DNA from: Planotetraspora thailandica
Lineage (GTDB): Bacteria > Actinomycetota > Actinomycetes > Streptosporangiales > Streptosporangiaceae
Direction of reading: 5' to 3'
Length of the DNA stretch: 64,000 nt
NCBI RefSeq assembly: GCF_016863335.1
Contig: NZ_BOOR01000008.1
Coordinates: 338,767-402,766, forward strand
Within the stretch, counting starts at the first letter, position 1. Every line of letters begins with the position of its first letter. The translations under genes were made by a program, and so were the position numbers. Under the pieces are notes generated by a model that saw only the letters and a list, made by a program, of their open reading frames with translations, was not told the DNA's origin and did no database searches. Positions 43,370 through 51,135 of the stretch are shown piece after piece.

Positions 43370-44002
43370 TCACTTGGGGTTGTGGGCGAAGGCGGCCACC
43401 GCTCCGAGGCCGATGTACACGAGGCCGCTGCCGATGTCCAGGCGACGGTGTGCCCGAGCCGAACGGCGCAGCCGCCCGGCGAGGGCGGAGGACACCAGGG
43501 CGTAGCTTCCGTCGCTGGCCAGGCCCAGCACGATCCAGATAAGCCCCAGCAGCAGAATCTGTGGTGCGATCGGCCCCCGGGCCGGGTCGGCGAACTGCGG
43601 CAGGAACGCCATGAAGAAGATCGCCGTCTTGGGGTTGAGCACGTTCACGACGAATCCCTCGCCGATCAGCCGGGACCGGCTCGCGACCGGCACCTCGATC
43701 GGGCCCTCGTCGTCCGCACGCGACATCAGCTTCCGTACGCCGAGATAGACCAGATAGGCCGCGCCCAGATATTTGACGACGGAGAACGCGACCGCCGACG
43801 CCGCCAGCAGCGCGCTGATGCCGAGCGCGGCGGCGGCCACGTGCACCAGCGAGCCCGCGTGCACGCCGAGCACCGAAACCAGCCCCGCCGTACGGCCCTG
43901 GGCGACGCTGCGGGTCACGATGTACAGGACCGCGGGCCCCGGCACGATGAGCAGGGCGAGGGTCGCGGCCGCGAACAGGGCGAGCGTCGTCATCGCAGGC
44001 AT
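43370..44002 (-). CDS. LysE/RhtB-family amino-acid or metabolite exporter
   Basis: A 210-residue membrane exporter with about six helices and the family motif LLIVPGPAVLYIVTRSVAQGRTAGLVSVLGVHAGSL near the N-terminus, plus FVVNVLNPKTAIFFMAFLPQF in the middle. Homologues export amino acids, homoserine lactones or related small molecules. ATG 44002 is used; an in-frame ATG three codons later is possible. It lies downstream of a TetR gene on the same strand and upstream (transcriptionally) of the minus-oriented half of repeat array 2. Confidence 0.9.
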   Translation of the reverse strand: MPAMTTLALFAAATLALLIVPGPAVLYIVTRSVAQGRTAGLVSVLGVHAGSLVHVAAAALGISALLAASAVAFSVVKYLGAAYLVYLGVRKLMSRADDEGPIEVPVASRSRLIGEGFVVNVLNPKTAIFFMAFLPQFADPARGPIAPQILLLGLIWIVLGLASDGSYALVSSALAGRLRRSARAHRRLDIGSGLVYIGLGAVAAFAHNPK

Positions 44003-44076
44003 GGTTGCGATGGTACGAAGCGACCCTCGCCCAAAGCATCCCTATTTGCAGGGACACGGTCGCAGAGTGCGCCCAT

Positions 44077-44682
44077 TCATCCGGTGATGCGCCCGTGGAT
44101 CAGCCCGGCCAGTGTGGCGTGCACCTCCTCCAGCGGCTGCTCGGGGTGCAGCGCCCGCCGTTCGATCGCGACCGTCAGGACCATGCCGAAGATCGCGGTC
44201 GCCGCCGTGCCGGTGTCGAGGCCCTCTCTGAGCTCGCCCGCCGCGACGGCCTCGTCGAGAACGCCCTGGTAGACCCCGAGTGCTCCCTCCCGCAGCCCGG
44301 CCACGACCTCCTGCCAGGCCGTACGCCACATCTCGGCGACCAGTACACGGGCGAACGGCCCGTACTCGTCGAAGAACCGCAGCTGCGCGAGGACCACCGC
44401 GTCGAGGGCGGCGACTCCGGGCCGGGGCGCCGCCGCTGCCGCCCCCGACAGCGCATCCGTGAGCTGCCCGACGCCGTGCGCGAGCAGGCTGGAGAACAGG
44501 CCCTCCTTGCTGCCGAAGTTGTAGAACACGGTGCCTTTGGCGACTCCCGCCCGTTCGGCGATGGCGTCGACCGTCGTGGCCGTGAACCCCTGCTCGGCGA
44601 TCAGCTCCACCGCCGCGCGGTAGACCTTCCGCCGTGTCTCGCCCCGCCGTCCCCCCGGTTCGGCCGGGGTCGTGGCCGTCAC
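44077..44682 (-). CDS. TetR-family repressor in exporter operon
   Basis: A 201-residue regulator with helix-turn-helix GFTATTVDAIAERAGVAKGTVFYNFGSKEGLFSSLLAHG and a ligand domain. Its GTG start overlaps the YhgE stop (GTGA), so it is the third gene of the ABC-YhgE-TetR operon and most likely autoregulates it. An imperfect TetR-type palindrome (ACTGACCAGTCGGT) sits in front of the operon at 47514-47527. Confidence 0.92.
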   Translation of the reverse strand: MTATTPAEPGGRRGETRRKVYRAAVELIAEQGFTATTVDAIAERAGVAKGTVFYNFGSKEGLFSSLLAHGVGQLTDALSGAAAAAPRPGVAALDAVVLAQLRFFDEYGPFARVLVAEMWRTAWQEVVAGLREGALGVYQGVLDEAVAAGELREGLDTGTAATAIFGMVLTVAIERRALHPEQPLEEVHATLAGLIHGRITG

Positions 44683-46820
44683 AGCGCCAGCTCCGGCTTG
44701 AGGCGCGCGACCGACCAGGTGCGCCCCTTCCGTACGGCCAGCATGGTGACAGTCAGGCCCAGCGCGACGAACGCGGACAAGACGCCACATGCCTGCCAGA
44801 CGACGGTCAGGTCGCCGCCACTGATCAGCCGTCGCATTCCCGCGACCACCCAGCTCATCGGAAGCCATGGCGAGATGGCCTGGAAGAACCCGGGCGAGGT
44901 CTCGATGGGATAGGTGCCTGCCGCCGAGGTGAGCTGGAGCATCAGCAGGGCCAGTACGGCGACGCGTCCGGGCGGGCCGGCCAGCGCGTTCACCGCCTGG
45001 ACGACGGCGATGAACGCCGCGGCCGTCAGCACGAGGAACGCGGCTACCCCCACCCAGTGCTCGGCCGTCAGCCCGAGGCCCAGCCGCAGCACGCCGAGCA
45101 ACACCGCGACCTGCAACGCGCCCATCGCGACCCCCGGCGCCCAGCCGGCGAGAGCCGTACGCCACGCGGGTGCCGAACCCGCGACGAGCCGCGGGTTCAC
45201 CGGGCGCAACACCATGTAGGTGACCATCGCGCCCACCCACAACGCCAGCGGAACGAAGAACGGGGCGAACCCCGTGCCGTAGTTGGGTACCGCGTCGTCG
45301 ACGCGCGTGTCGAGCCGCACCGGGTCGCTCATCATGTCCGTACGGCTGTCGCGTTCGGCGGTGCCGTACGCGGGGATCTGGGCTGCGCCGTCGCTGAGCC
45401 CCGAGGCGAGGTCGCCTGAGCCGTCGGTCAGCTTGACCAGGCCGCTGTCGAGCTTGCCCGCGCCGTCGTGCAGCTTGCCGATGCCGGTGTCGAGCCGGCC
45501 TGCTCCCGACGACAACGTGCCGAGACCGGTGTCGAGCGTGCCGGCTCCGTTGTCGAGCCTGCTTAGGCCGGCCGACAGGGAGCGTGCGCCCTCGTGCAGC
45601 GTGCCGAGCCCCCCGGCCAGGGAGGTGGCGCCGTCGAGCGCCTCGCCCGTGCCGCGGTGCAGGGACGCGGCGCCGTCGGAGAGCTGCTTGAGCCCGTGGT
45701 CGAGGTCGTTGAACTGGTCCCTGGCGTCGTCGAGCCGGCTGCCCAGGGTGGGAGCGGCGTCCGCGAGCTGCCGGGCGTCGGCGGCGAGTGCGCGCGCCTG
45801 GGCGGCGAGGTCGCGTAGTTCCTGCGAGTCGGATTGGTCTGCCTTGTCCGCCAGCCGGTCGGCGGCGTCGGCCACGTGGAGCGCAGTGCTCTGGATCCGC
45901 TTGCCGTTCGCGGTCAGGACCGGGGCATAGGTGTCGGCGGCCTTGTTGACGGTGGGGGACAACGCGTGCACCTGGTCATAGGCCTGCCGGTTTCCCTCGG
46001 CGAGCGCGGCCGCACCCTTGTCGAGCGCGGAGACCCCCGTGCGGAGGTCGGTCGCGCCCCTGCCGGCCGTAGCCAGGCCGGTGGTGAGGTCGGCCGCGCC
46101 GCGGCCGGCGTCGCCGAGCCCGCTCGCGAGGGTCTGCGACCCGTCGTGGAGCCTGGCCGCGCCGGCCGAGATGTCGCCGGCGGCGTCCTCGGCGTCGGAC
46201 AGGCCGTGATGCAGGGACGCCGCGCCGTCGTGGGCGGAGACCGCGCCGTCGTGCAGCCGCCCCGCGCCGTCGGCGGCCTTGGCCGTCTGGTCGTGCAGGT
46301 CGCCGAAGGACAGGAAGATCTGGTCCAGGTAGCCGTGCACCGCGGTCTGCGCCGCCGCCTCCTTCACCTCCTGGAACACCGAGTCGGAGATGGTGCCGAC
46401 GATGTAACTGCGCCCGGTGTCCACGCGCACCCCCAGCGCGGCCGGGGTCGGCGTGCCGTCGCCCGACGGCGAGGCGAGGTCGGCGCTGAAATCGCGCGGG
46501 ATGGTGAGCGAAAGGTAATACGCGCCGTCCCCGACGCCCTGGGCGGCCTGCGTCGCGTTCACGTCGTGCCAGGCGAACACGTCGCGCCGCTTGAGTTCGT
46601 CGGCCAGATCCCGGCCCGCGTCGACCGTCTTCCCGGCGACCGTCGCCGGCCGGTCCTCGACGACGAGCGCCACCGGGAGGTGCTTCAGATTGCCCTGCGG
46701 GTTCCAGAACGACCACAGGTAGAGGCCGGCGTAAAGCAGCGGCAGCGTGATCACGCCGACCAGCGCGACCCTGGTGAGCCGTGAGCGGGTGAAACGGCGC
46801 AGCTCCAGCAGCCGGGTCAT
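44679..46820 (-). CDS. YhgE/Pip-family membrane protein (ABC-2 type)
   Basis: A 713-residue membrane protein: one N-terminal helix (VALVGVITLPLLYAGLYLWSFW), an extracellular YhgE N-domain ending near VQEVKEAAAQTAVHGYLDQIF, then about 280 residues (roughly 180-470) of heptad-like repeats rich in G-x-x-x-L-x-x-G (GAGTLDTGLGTLSSGAGRLDTGIGKLHDGAGKLDSG) likely forming a long extracellular rod, and about five C-terminal helices of the ABC-2 permease type. Relatives are phage-infection proteins and type VII secretion or lipid exporters such as MmpL-like Pip proteins. Overlaps both neighbours. Confidence 0.9.
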   Translation of the reverse strand: MTRLLELRRFTRSRLTRVALVGVITLPLLYAGLYLWSFWNPQGNLKHLPVALVVEDRPATVAGKTVDAGRDLADELKRRDVFAWHDVNATQAAQGVGDGAYYLSLTIPRDFSADLASPSGDGTPTPAALGVRVDTGRSYIVGTISDSVFQEVKEAAAQTAVHGYLDQIFLSFGDLHDQTAKAADGAGRLHDGAVSAHDGAASLHHGLSDAEDAAGDISAGAARLHDGSQTLASGLGDAGRGAADLTTGLATAGRGATDLRTGVSALDKGAAALAEGNRQAYDQVHALSPTVNKAADTYAPVLTANGKRIQSTALHVADAADRLADKADQSDSQELRDLAAQARALAADARQLADAAPTLGSRLDDARDQFNDLDHGLKQLSDGAASLHRGTGEALDGATSLAGGLGTLHEGARSLSAGLSRLDNGAGTLDTGLGTLSSGAGRLDTGIGKLHDGAGKLDSGLVKLTDGSGDLASGLSDGAAQIPAYGTAERDSRTDMMSDPVRLDTRVDDAVPNYGTGFAPFFVPLALWVGAMVTYMVLRPVNPRLVAGSAPAWRTALAGWAPGVAMGALQVAVLLGVLRLGLGLTAEHWVGVAAFLVLTAAAFIAVVQAVNALAGPPGRVAVLALLMLQLTSAAGTYPIETSPGFFQAISPWLPMSWVVAGMRRLISGGDLTVVWQACGVLSAFVALGLTVTMLAVRKGRTWSVARLKPELAL

Positions 46821-47497
46821 CGCTCCTCCTCGCTCACACCGAGAGTGACGACAGTGTCAGCCGCCCAGGCGGCGTCCCGGGCGTCCGTGCAGGTCGCGAC
46901 GACGGTGAGGCCCTCGCCCGCCAGTTCGTGCAGGGTGCGCCACAAGCGTCTGCGCGGCAGCTCCGGCAACCCCTGGTCGGCGTCGTCGACCACGAGGAGG
47001 TGAGGCTCGTCGAGCAGTGCCAGGGCGATCCCGAGCCGCACTGCCTGGTCGCGGGTGAGCCGCCGGGCCAGCGTGCGGTCCCCCTCGGGCAGGTCGGACA
47101 GGTCGAGACCCGCGTGGCTGAACGCCGTACGTGCGAGGTCCCTGCGGCGGCGGTACGCCAGGCGTTCGTTGAGGTGCTCCCGCACCGACAGGCCCTCGTC
47201 GAAGGGATTGACCTCGGTGAGCAACCCCAGCGCGGCCAGCCGCTGGATCGGGCGGCGTGCCGTCTTGCCGTCCACCGCGAGCGTGCCCCCGGTCGGCTTC
47301 ATCCGTCCCGCGAGCGTCAGCAGCAGGCTCGTCCTGCCGCTTCCCGCCGCCCCCTCCACCACGGTGAGGCTGCCGGGGACGGCGGTGAGGGAGACGTCGC
47401 GGTAGACCCAGCCGTGCGGGCCTTTGAGGGAGAGCCGGTCGGCGCGCACGCGGGCGCCGGTGAATGCCGCGTCGCTCGCGGCGTTCGGGACAGCCAT
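46817..47497 (-). CDS. ABC-type ATPase with degenerate nucleotide motifs
   Basis: A 226-residue protein with the ABC ATPase fold, first gene of the YhgE operon. The Walker A loop reads EGAAGSGRTSLL (Arg for the invariant Lys), Walker B ends LLVVDDADQGLP (Asp-Asp for Asp-Glu), and the signature region reads LTRDQAVRLGIAL instead of LSGGQ. It may hydrolyse ATP poorly, dimerise with a competent ATPase, or act as a structural partner of YhgE. ATG 47497 follows AAAGGATTG. Its stop overlaps the YhgE start by ATGA. Confidence 0.85.
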   Translation of the reverse strand: MAVPNAASDAAFTGARVRADRLSLKGPHGWVYRDVSLTAVPGSLTVVEGAAGSGRTSLLLTLAGRMKPTGGTLAVDGKTARRPIQRLAALGLLTEVNPFDEGLSVREHLNERLAYRRRRDLARTAFSHAGLDLSDLPEGDRTLARRLTRDQAVRLGIALALLDEPHLLVVDDADQGLPELPRRRLWRTLHELAGEGLTVVATCTDARDAAWAADTVVTLGVSEEER

Positions 47498-47513
47498 CGT
47501 TCAATCCTTTTGA

Positions 47514-47527
47514 ACTGACCAGTCGGT
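47514..47527. promoter_or_regulatory. TetR-type operator before the ABC-YhgE-TetR operon
   Basis: ACTGACCAGTCGGT is an imperfect palindrome (11 of 14 positions match its reverse complement ACCGACTGGTCAGT) of the sort bound by TetR repressors. It is 17 bases upstream of the ABC ATPase start, and the operon's own TetR is the likely ligand-responsive binder. Confidence 0.55.
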
Positions 47528-47663
47528 ACAAATTTGAGCCTACAAGCCGATCAGTCCCGAATCGTCATCAAACAACGTGATTTCGACAACACGACACGGC
47601 GAGGTGGCGATCGCGCAGGCCCCCCGCCTTGGAGTCGATCACACGTGTCACGCGCGACCTGGC

Positions 47664-47834
47664 GGTGATCATGCAGAAGTTCGGCAGGGTGTGCCCGGGC
47701 CTGCGCGGACGCGAGTCGTGATCATGCAGAAGTTCGGGGACTCGGCCCTTTGCCTGCGAAAACTCGATTCGTGATCATGCAGTAAATCGCCGCCCCCTGT
47801 GTCGGCCTGCGCATTCCCCTTGCGTGATCATGCA
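47664..47834 (+). repeat. Repeat array 3, left half: four units, plus orientation
   Basis: Cores start at 47664 (one mismatch), 47717 (perfect), 47770 (first 13 bases) and 47823 (first 12 bases), each exactly 53 bp apart. Frames VIMQKFGRVCPGLRGRES and VIMQKFGDSALCLRKLDS show the 18-codon, GTGA-overlap pattern. Unlike the other plus-strand runs, no plus-strand gene precedes it: the ABC operon upstream is divergent. The 137 bases between the operator and the array hold no gene. Confidence 0.95.
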
Positions 47835-47887
47835 TGTCACCGGTTCGCCTCCGCCCTGTGCCTGGGCGTGTCATCCGTACGGCTCTG

Positions 47888-48065
47888 CCGGAGCGTGCAT
47901 GATCACGAAATGGATTTCCGCAGGTGGGAGATGCCACCTCCGAACTTCTGCATGATCACGGTCGGCGTTTCCCCTGGTCGGAAGCTTTTCCGCGAACTTC
48001 TGCATGATCACGGCCAGAGGAGGGGCGCGTCAGGTGGCGTTCCCCCGAACTTCTGCATGATCACG
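47888..48065 (-). repeat. Repeat array 3, right half: four units, minus orientation
   Basis: Reverse-complement cores start at 47888 (only TGCATGATCACG, 47896-47907), 47941, 47993 and 48046 (all three perfect); spacings 53, 52 and 53 bp. Minus-strand frames include VIMQKFGGTPPDAPLLWP and VIMQKFGGGISHLRKSIS. The run lies directly downstream of the M20 peptidase gene and has its orientation. The symmetry axis of the array is near 47865. Confidence 0.95.
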
Positions 48066-48098
48066 CCCAAGTGTTCCCAGGTTCGTGATCACCGATGG

Positions 48099-49433
48099 TC
48101 AGGACTTCGCCAGGTTCTGGAGGAAGAGGGCTTCGGCGAGGATGGTGCGCTGGAGTTCGGGAATGGACACCCGCTCATTGGGCGCGTGGATGGACGACCC
48201 CTCGTCCTCGACGCCGAAGAGGAGGATCTCGGCCTCGGGGTGCAGCCGGGCCAGGGTCGCGACGAGGGGGATGGACCCGCCCTGCCCGACCTCGCGCGGC
48301 GCCTGGCCGTAGGCCCGCTCCATCGCCTCCTCGATGGCGGCCCGTGCCTTTCCGCCTTCCCCGGCCTGGAAGCCCGGGCCTGTCACGAGGTCGTCGAACG
48401 ACACCTGCACGCCCCAGGGCGCGACCTGCGTGAGGAAGGTCATCATGTCGTTGACCGCCGTCTTGGAGTCTCCCGACGGGGGCACGCGCAGGGTGATGCG
48501 GGCGCGGGCGACGGCCTGCACGGCGTTGACGGCGCCGGACACGGTCGGCACGTCGAGTCCCGTCACGGTGATGGCGTAGGACGCCCAGACCCGGTCGGCG
48601 ATGGAACCGGAGCCGACCAGGGAGACGCCGTCGAGCACGCCGGCGGTCTCGCGGAACTCCTCATCGGAGGAACCCTCACCGGGGAAGGTCCCGGGCTGGA
48701 GTCCGGGCACGCGCACGTCGCCGTTGTCGTCGTGCAGGGCGGTCAGCATGCGCATCAGCGCGGCGAGGGCGTCCGGGGCCGCGCCGCCGAACGCGCCGCT
48801 GTGCACGGCCTCGGCGAGGGTGCGCACCTCCACCGTGACGGCGGCCATGCCGCGCAGCGCGGTGGTCAGCGCGGGGTCGCCGACCTTGGGGTTGCCCACG
48901 TCGCCGATGACGATCGTGTCCGCGCGCACGAGTTCGGGGTAGGCCTCGACGAACTCCTCCAGGCGTTCCCCGGCGTATTCCTCCTGGCCCTCGACGATGA
49001 CCTTGATTCCCACAGGGAAGTCGCCCTGGAAGACGCGCAGCGCGCCGATGTGCGCGATGAGGCCGCCCTTGTCGTCGGCCGCGCCCCTGCCGTAGATGGC
49101 GTCGCCGATCACCGTGGCCTCGAACGGCGGGGTGCGCCAGAGGGCGGGGTCCCCGGCGGGCTGCACGTCGTAGTGCGCGTAGAGCAGCACGGTGGGGGCG
49201 CCGGCGGGAGCGGGGGCCTCGGCGTAAACGGCGGGGTAGCTGCCCGCGACGGGGTGCAGTTCGACGTGCGGAAGACCGACCGACCGCAACAGTTCGGCGA
49301 CCTTGGCCGCGGCGGCGAGCATCGGCTCCGCGGGGTGTCCGGGGAACGCGATCGACGGAATCGCCACGAGTTGCGTGAGGTCTTCGATCGTCTGCGGCAT
49401 GCCCGCCTCGACCGCCTGCTCGATGTCCGTCAC
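48099..49433 (-). CDS. M20-family dipeptidase
   Basis: A 444-residue di-zinc metallopeptidase of the M20/ArgE-DapE-CNDP class. Metal and catalytic residues appear in LLYAHYDVQPAGDPALW (His, Asp), GRGAADDKGGLIAHI (Asp) and IVEGQEEYAGE (Glu-Glu); the dimerisation (lid) domain lies in the middle. GTG 49433 (MTDIEQAVEAGMPQ) is chosen with GGAG upstream; earlier in-frame codons lack support. It hydrolyses dipeptides or acylated amino acids in the cytoplasm. Divergent from the aminotransferase gene. Confidence 0.92.
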   Translation of the reverse strand: MTDIEQAVEAGMPQTIEDLTQLVAIPSIAFPGHPAEPMLAAAAKVAELLRSVGLPHVELHPVAGSYPAVYAEAPAPAGAPTVLLYAHYDVQPAGDPALWRTPPFEATVIGDAIYGRGAADDKGGLIAHIGALRVFQGDFPVGIKVIVEGQEEYAGERLEEFVEAYPELVRADTIVIGDVGNPKVGDPALTTALRGMAAVTVEVRTLAEAVHSGAFGGAAPDALAALMRMLTALHDDNGDVRVPGLQPGTFPGEGSSDEEFRETAGVLDGVSLVGSGSIADRVWASYAITVTGLDVPTVSGAVNAVQAVARARITLRVPPSGDSKTAVNDMMTFLTQVAPWGVQVSFDDLVTGPGFQAGEGGKARAAIEEAMERAYGQAPREVGQGGSIPLVATLARLHPEAEILLFGVEDEGSSIHAPNERVSIPELQRTILAEALFLQNLAKS

Positions 49434-49599
49434 GGGCGTTTTCTCCAGAATCTTGATGGTTTGAGGCGTGCTGAGCCGTTGGACCAGCCCATTGCACCAC
49501 ACCCCGCGTGTGACCTTGCCGTGCGGCGAGCGATTTCCGAGAATCTACCTACACGGATTTCGTCGCGATTACATGGCGATATCGCGGATTCCGAACTTC

Positions 49600-49612
49600 T
49601 TGCAATGTGCAA
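49600..49612. promoter_or_regulatory. TTGCA-N3-TGCAA palindrome before the aminotransferase
   Basis: TTGCAATGTGCAA is a perfect 5-bp inverted repeat with a 3-base centre, in an AT-rich divergent region between the peptidase and the aminotransferase. Lrp/AsnC-type regulators often control ald and its neighbours, and a site of this kind would suit one; no Lrp gene is in the window. Confidence 0.4.
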
Positions 49613-49688
49613 CCACGTAATCACTTGGCAAAGTGCGATAACGACATGCAGACTGTGCACAGCACCGATCGCCTGAGGGAAGGTTGCG

Positions 49689-51071
49689 ATGACGCGCCCG
49701 GACGTACTCAAAGCCGCACAAGACAACCTGTGGATGCACTTCACCCGGCACAGCTCCTACGACAACACCGAAGTGCCCATGATCGTCCGGGGTGAGGGCG
49801 CCTACATCTACGACGTCCACGGCAAGCGGTACCTCGACGGTCTCGCGGGCCTGTTCGTCGTCCAGGTGGGCCACGGACGCGCCGAGCTGGCCGAGGCGGC
49901 CGCCAAGCAGGGCAAGGAACTGGCCTTCTTCCCGCTCTGGTCCTACGTCCATCCCAAGGCCGCCGAGTTGGCGGCCAGAATCGCGGAGCTCACACCAGGC
50001 GACCTGAACCGGGTCTTCTTCACGACCGGCGGAGGCGAGGCCGTCGAGTCGGCCTGGAAGCTTGCCAAGCAGTACTTCAAAACCCAGGGCAAGCCCCTCA
50101 AGACCAAGGTGATCAGCCGTTCGATCGCCTACCACGGCACCCCGCACGGCGCTCTCTCCCTCACCGGCATCCCCGGCCTCAAGGAGGCCTTCGAGCCGCT
50201 GGTCCCCGGTGCGCTGAAGGTCCCCAACACCAACCTCTACCGCGCCGACGAGATCTCCGGCTTCCCCGGCTTCGACAAAGACCCCGAGGCCTTCGGCCGC
50301 TGGGCCGCCGACCAGGTCGGCAAGGCCATCGAGATGGAGGGGCCGGACACCGTGGCCGCCGTCTTCGTCGAGCCGGTGCAGAACGCCGGGGGGTGCTTCC
50401 CGCCACCGCCCGGATACTTCCAGCGACTGCGGGAGATCTGCGACGAGAACGACGTGCTGCTCGTCTCCGACGAGGTCATCTGCGCCTTCGGCCGTCTCGG
50501 CACCATGTTCGGCGGGCAGAAGTTCGACTACGTGCCCGACATCATCACCTGTGCCAAGGGCCTGACCAGCGGTTACTCACCCATCGGTGCGATGATCGCC
50601 TCTGAGCGGCTGTTCGAGCCGTTCAAGCACGGCACCGAGATGTTCGCCCACGGCTACACCTTCGGCGGCCACCCGGTGTCGTCCGCCGTGGCCCTGGCCA
50701 ACCTCGACATCTTCGAGCGCGAGAACCTGCTCGGCCACGTCACGGAAAACGAGCCCGTCTTCCGCGCCACGCTCGAGAAGCTCCTCGACCTCCCGATCGT
50801 CGGCGACGTGCGCGGCTCCGGCTACTTCTACGGAATCGAGCTCGTCAAGGACAAGTCGACCAAGCAGACCTTCAACGACGAGGAGTCCGAGCGGCTGCTC
50901 CGCGGCTTCCTGTCCAAGGCCCTGTACGACGCCGGCCTGTACTGCCGGGCCGACGACCGAGGCGACCCGGTCGTTCAGCTCGCTCCGCCGCTGATCTGCG
51001 GCCCCAAGGAGTTCGACGAGATCGAGTCGATTCTCCGGTCCGTCCTCACCGAGGCCTGGGCCCGTCTCTGA
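49689..51071 (+). CDS. Class III aminotransferase (aspartate aminotransferase family)
   Basis: A 460-residue PLP enzyme of the omega-amino-acid:pyruvate transaminase type. VFFTTGGGEAVESAWKLAKQY, the aspartate in LLVSDEVICAFGRLG and the Schiff-base lysine in ITCAKGLTSGYSPIGA are in place. It transfers an amino group, likely to pyruvate, making alanine that the downstream alanine dehydrogenase can recycle. ATG follows GAGGGAAGG. A 14-bp hairpin separates it from ald. Confidence 0.93.
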   Translation: MTRPDVLKAAQDNLWMHFTRHSSYDNTEVPMIVRGEGAYIYDVHGKRYLDGLAGLFVVQVGHGRAELAEAAAKQGKELAFFPLWSYVHPKAAELAARIAELTPGDLNRVFFTTGGGEAVESAWKLAKQYFKTQGKPLKTKVISRSIAYHGTPHGALSLTGIPGLKEAFEPLVPGALKVPNTNLYRADEISGFPGFDKDPEAFGRWAADQVGKAIEMEGPDTVAAVFVEPVQNAGGCFPPPPGYFQRLREICDENDVLLVSDEVICAFGRLGTMFGGQKFDYVPDIITCAKGLTSGYSPIGAMIASERLFEPFKHGTEMFAHGYTFGGHPVSSAVALANLDIFERENLLGHVTENEPVFRATLEKLLDLPIVGDVRGSGYFYGIELVKDKSTKQTFNDEESERLLRGFLSKALYDAGLYCRADDRGDPVVQLAPPLICGPKEFDEIESILRSVLTEAWARL

Positions 51072-51080
51072 CAAAACAAT

Positions 51081-51113
51081 GCCGTACGGCCCGGCCGCCC
51101 CGGGCCGTACGGC
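51081..51113 (+). terminator. 14-bp perfect hairpin between aminotransferase and ald
   Basis: GCCGTACGGCCCGG (51081-51094) pairs with CCGGGCCGTACGGC (51100-51113), loop CCGCC. It sits 10 bases after the aminotransferase stop and 22 before the ald start, so it may partly terminate or stabilise the upstream message. No T-tract. Confidence 0.65.
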
Positions 51114-51135
51114 GACCGCCTGAAAGGACAGTTCC

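Noticed and set aside
43124..44272. Plus-strand open frame from array 2 across the LysE gene
   Set aside because: Arg/His/Gly-rich shadow frame opposite LysE, which has clear family motifs.
49592..49604. CGAACTTCTTGCA as a further diverged repeat core
   Set aside because: Only 12-13 bases match with an inserted T, the TGATCA half is absent and there is no partner at 53 bp; chance is likely.
47799..49676. Long plus-strand open frame through array 3 and the M20 peptidase
   Set aside because: Opposes a well-supported peptidase gene and reads through repeats; no domain in the translation.
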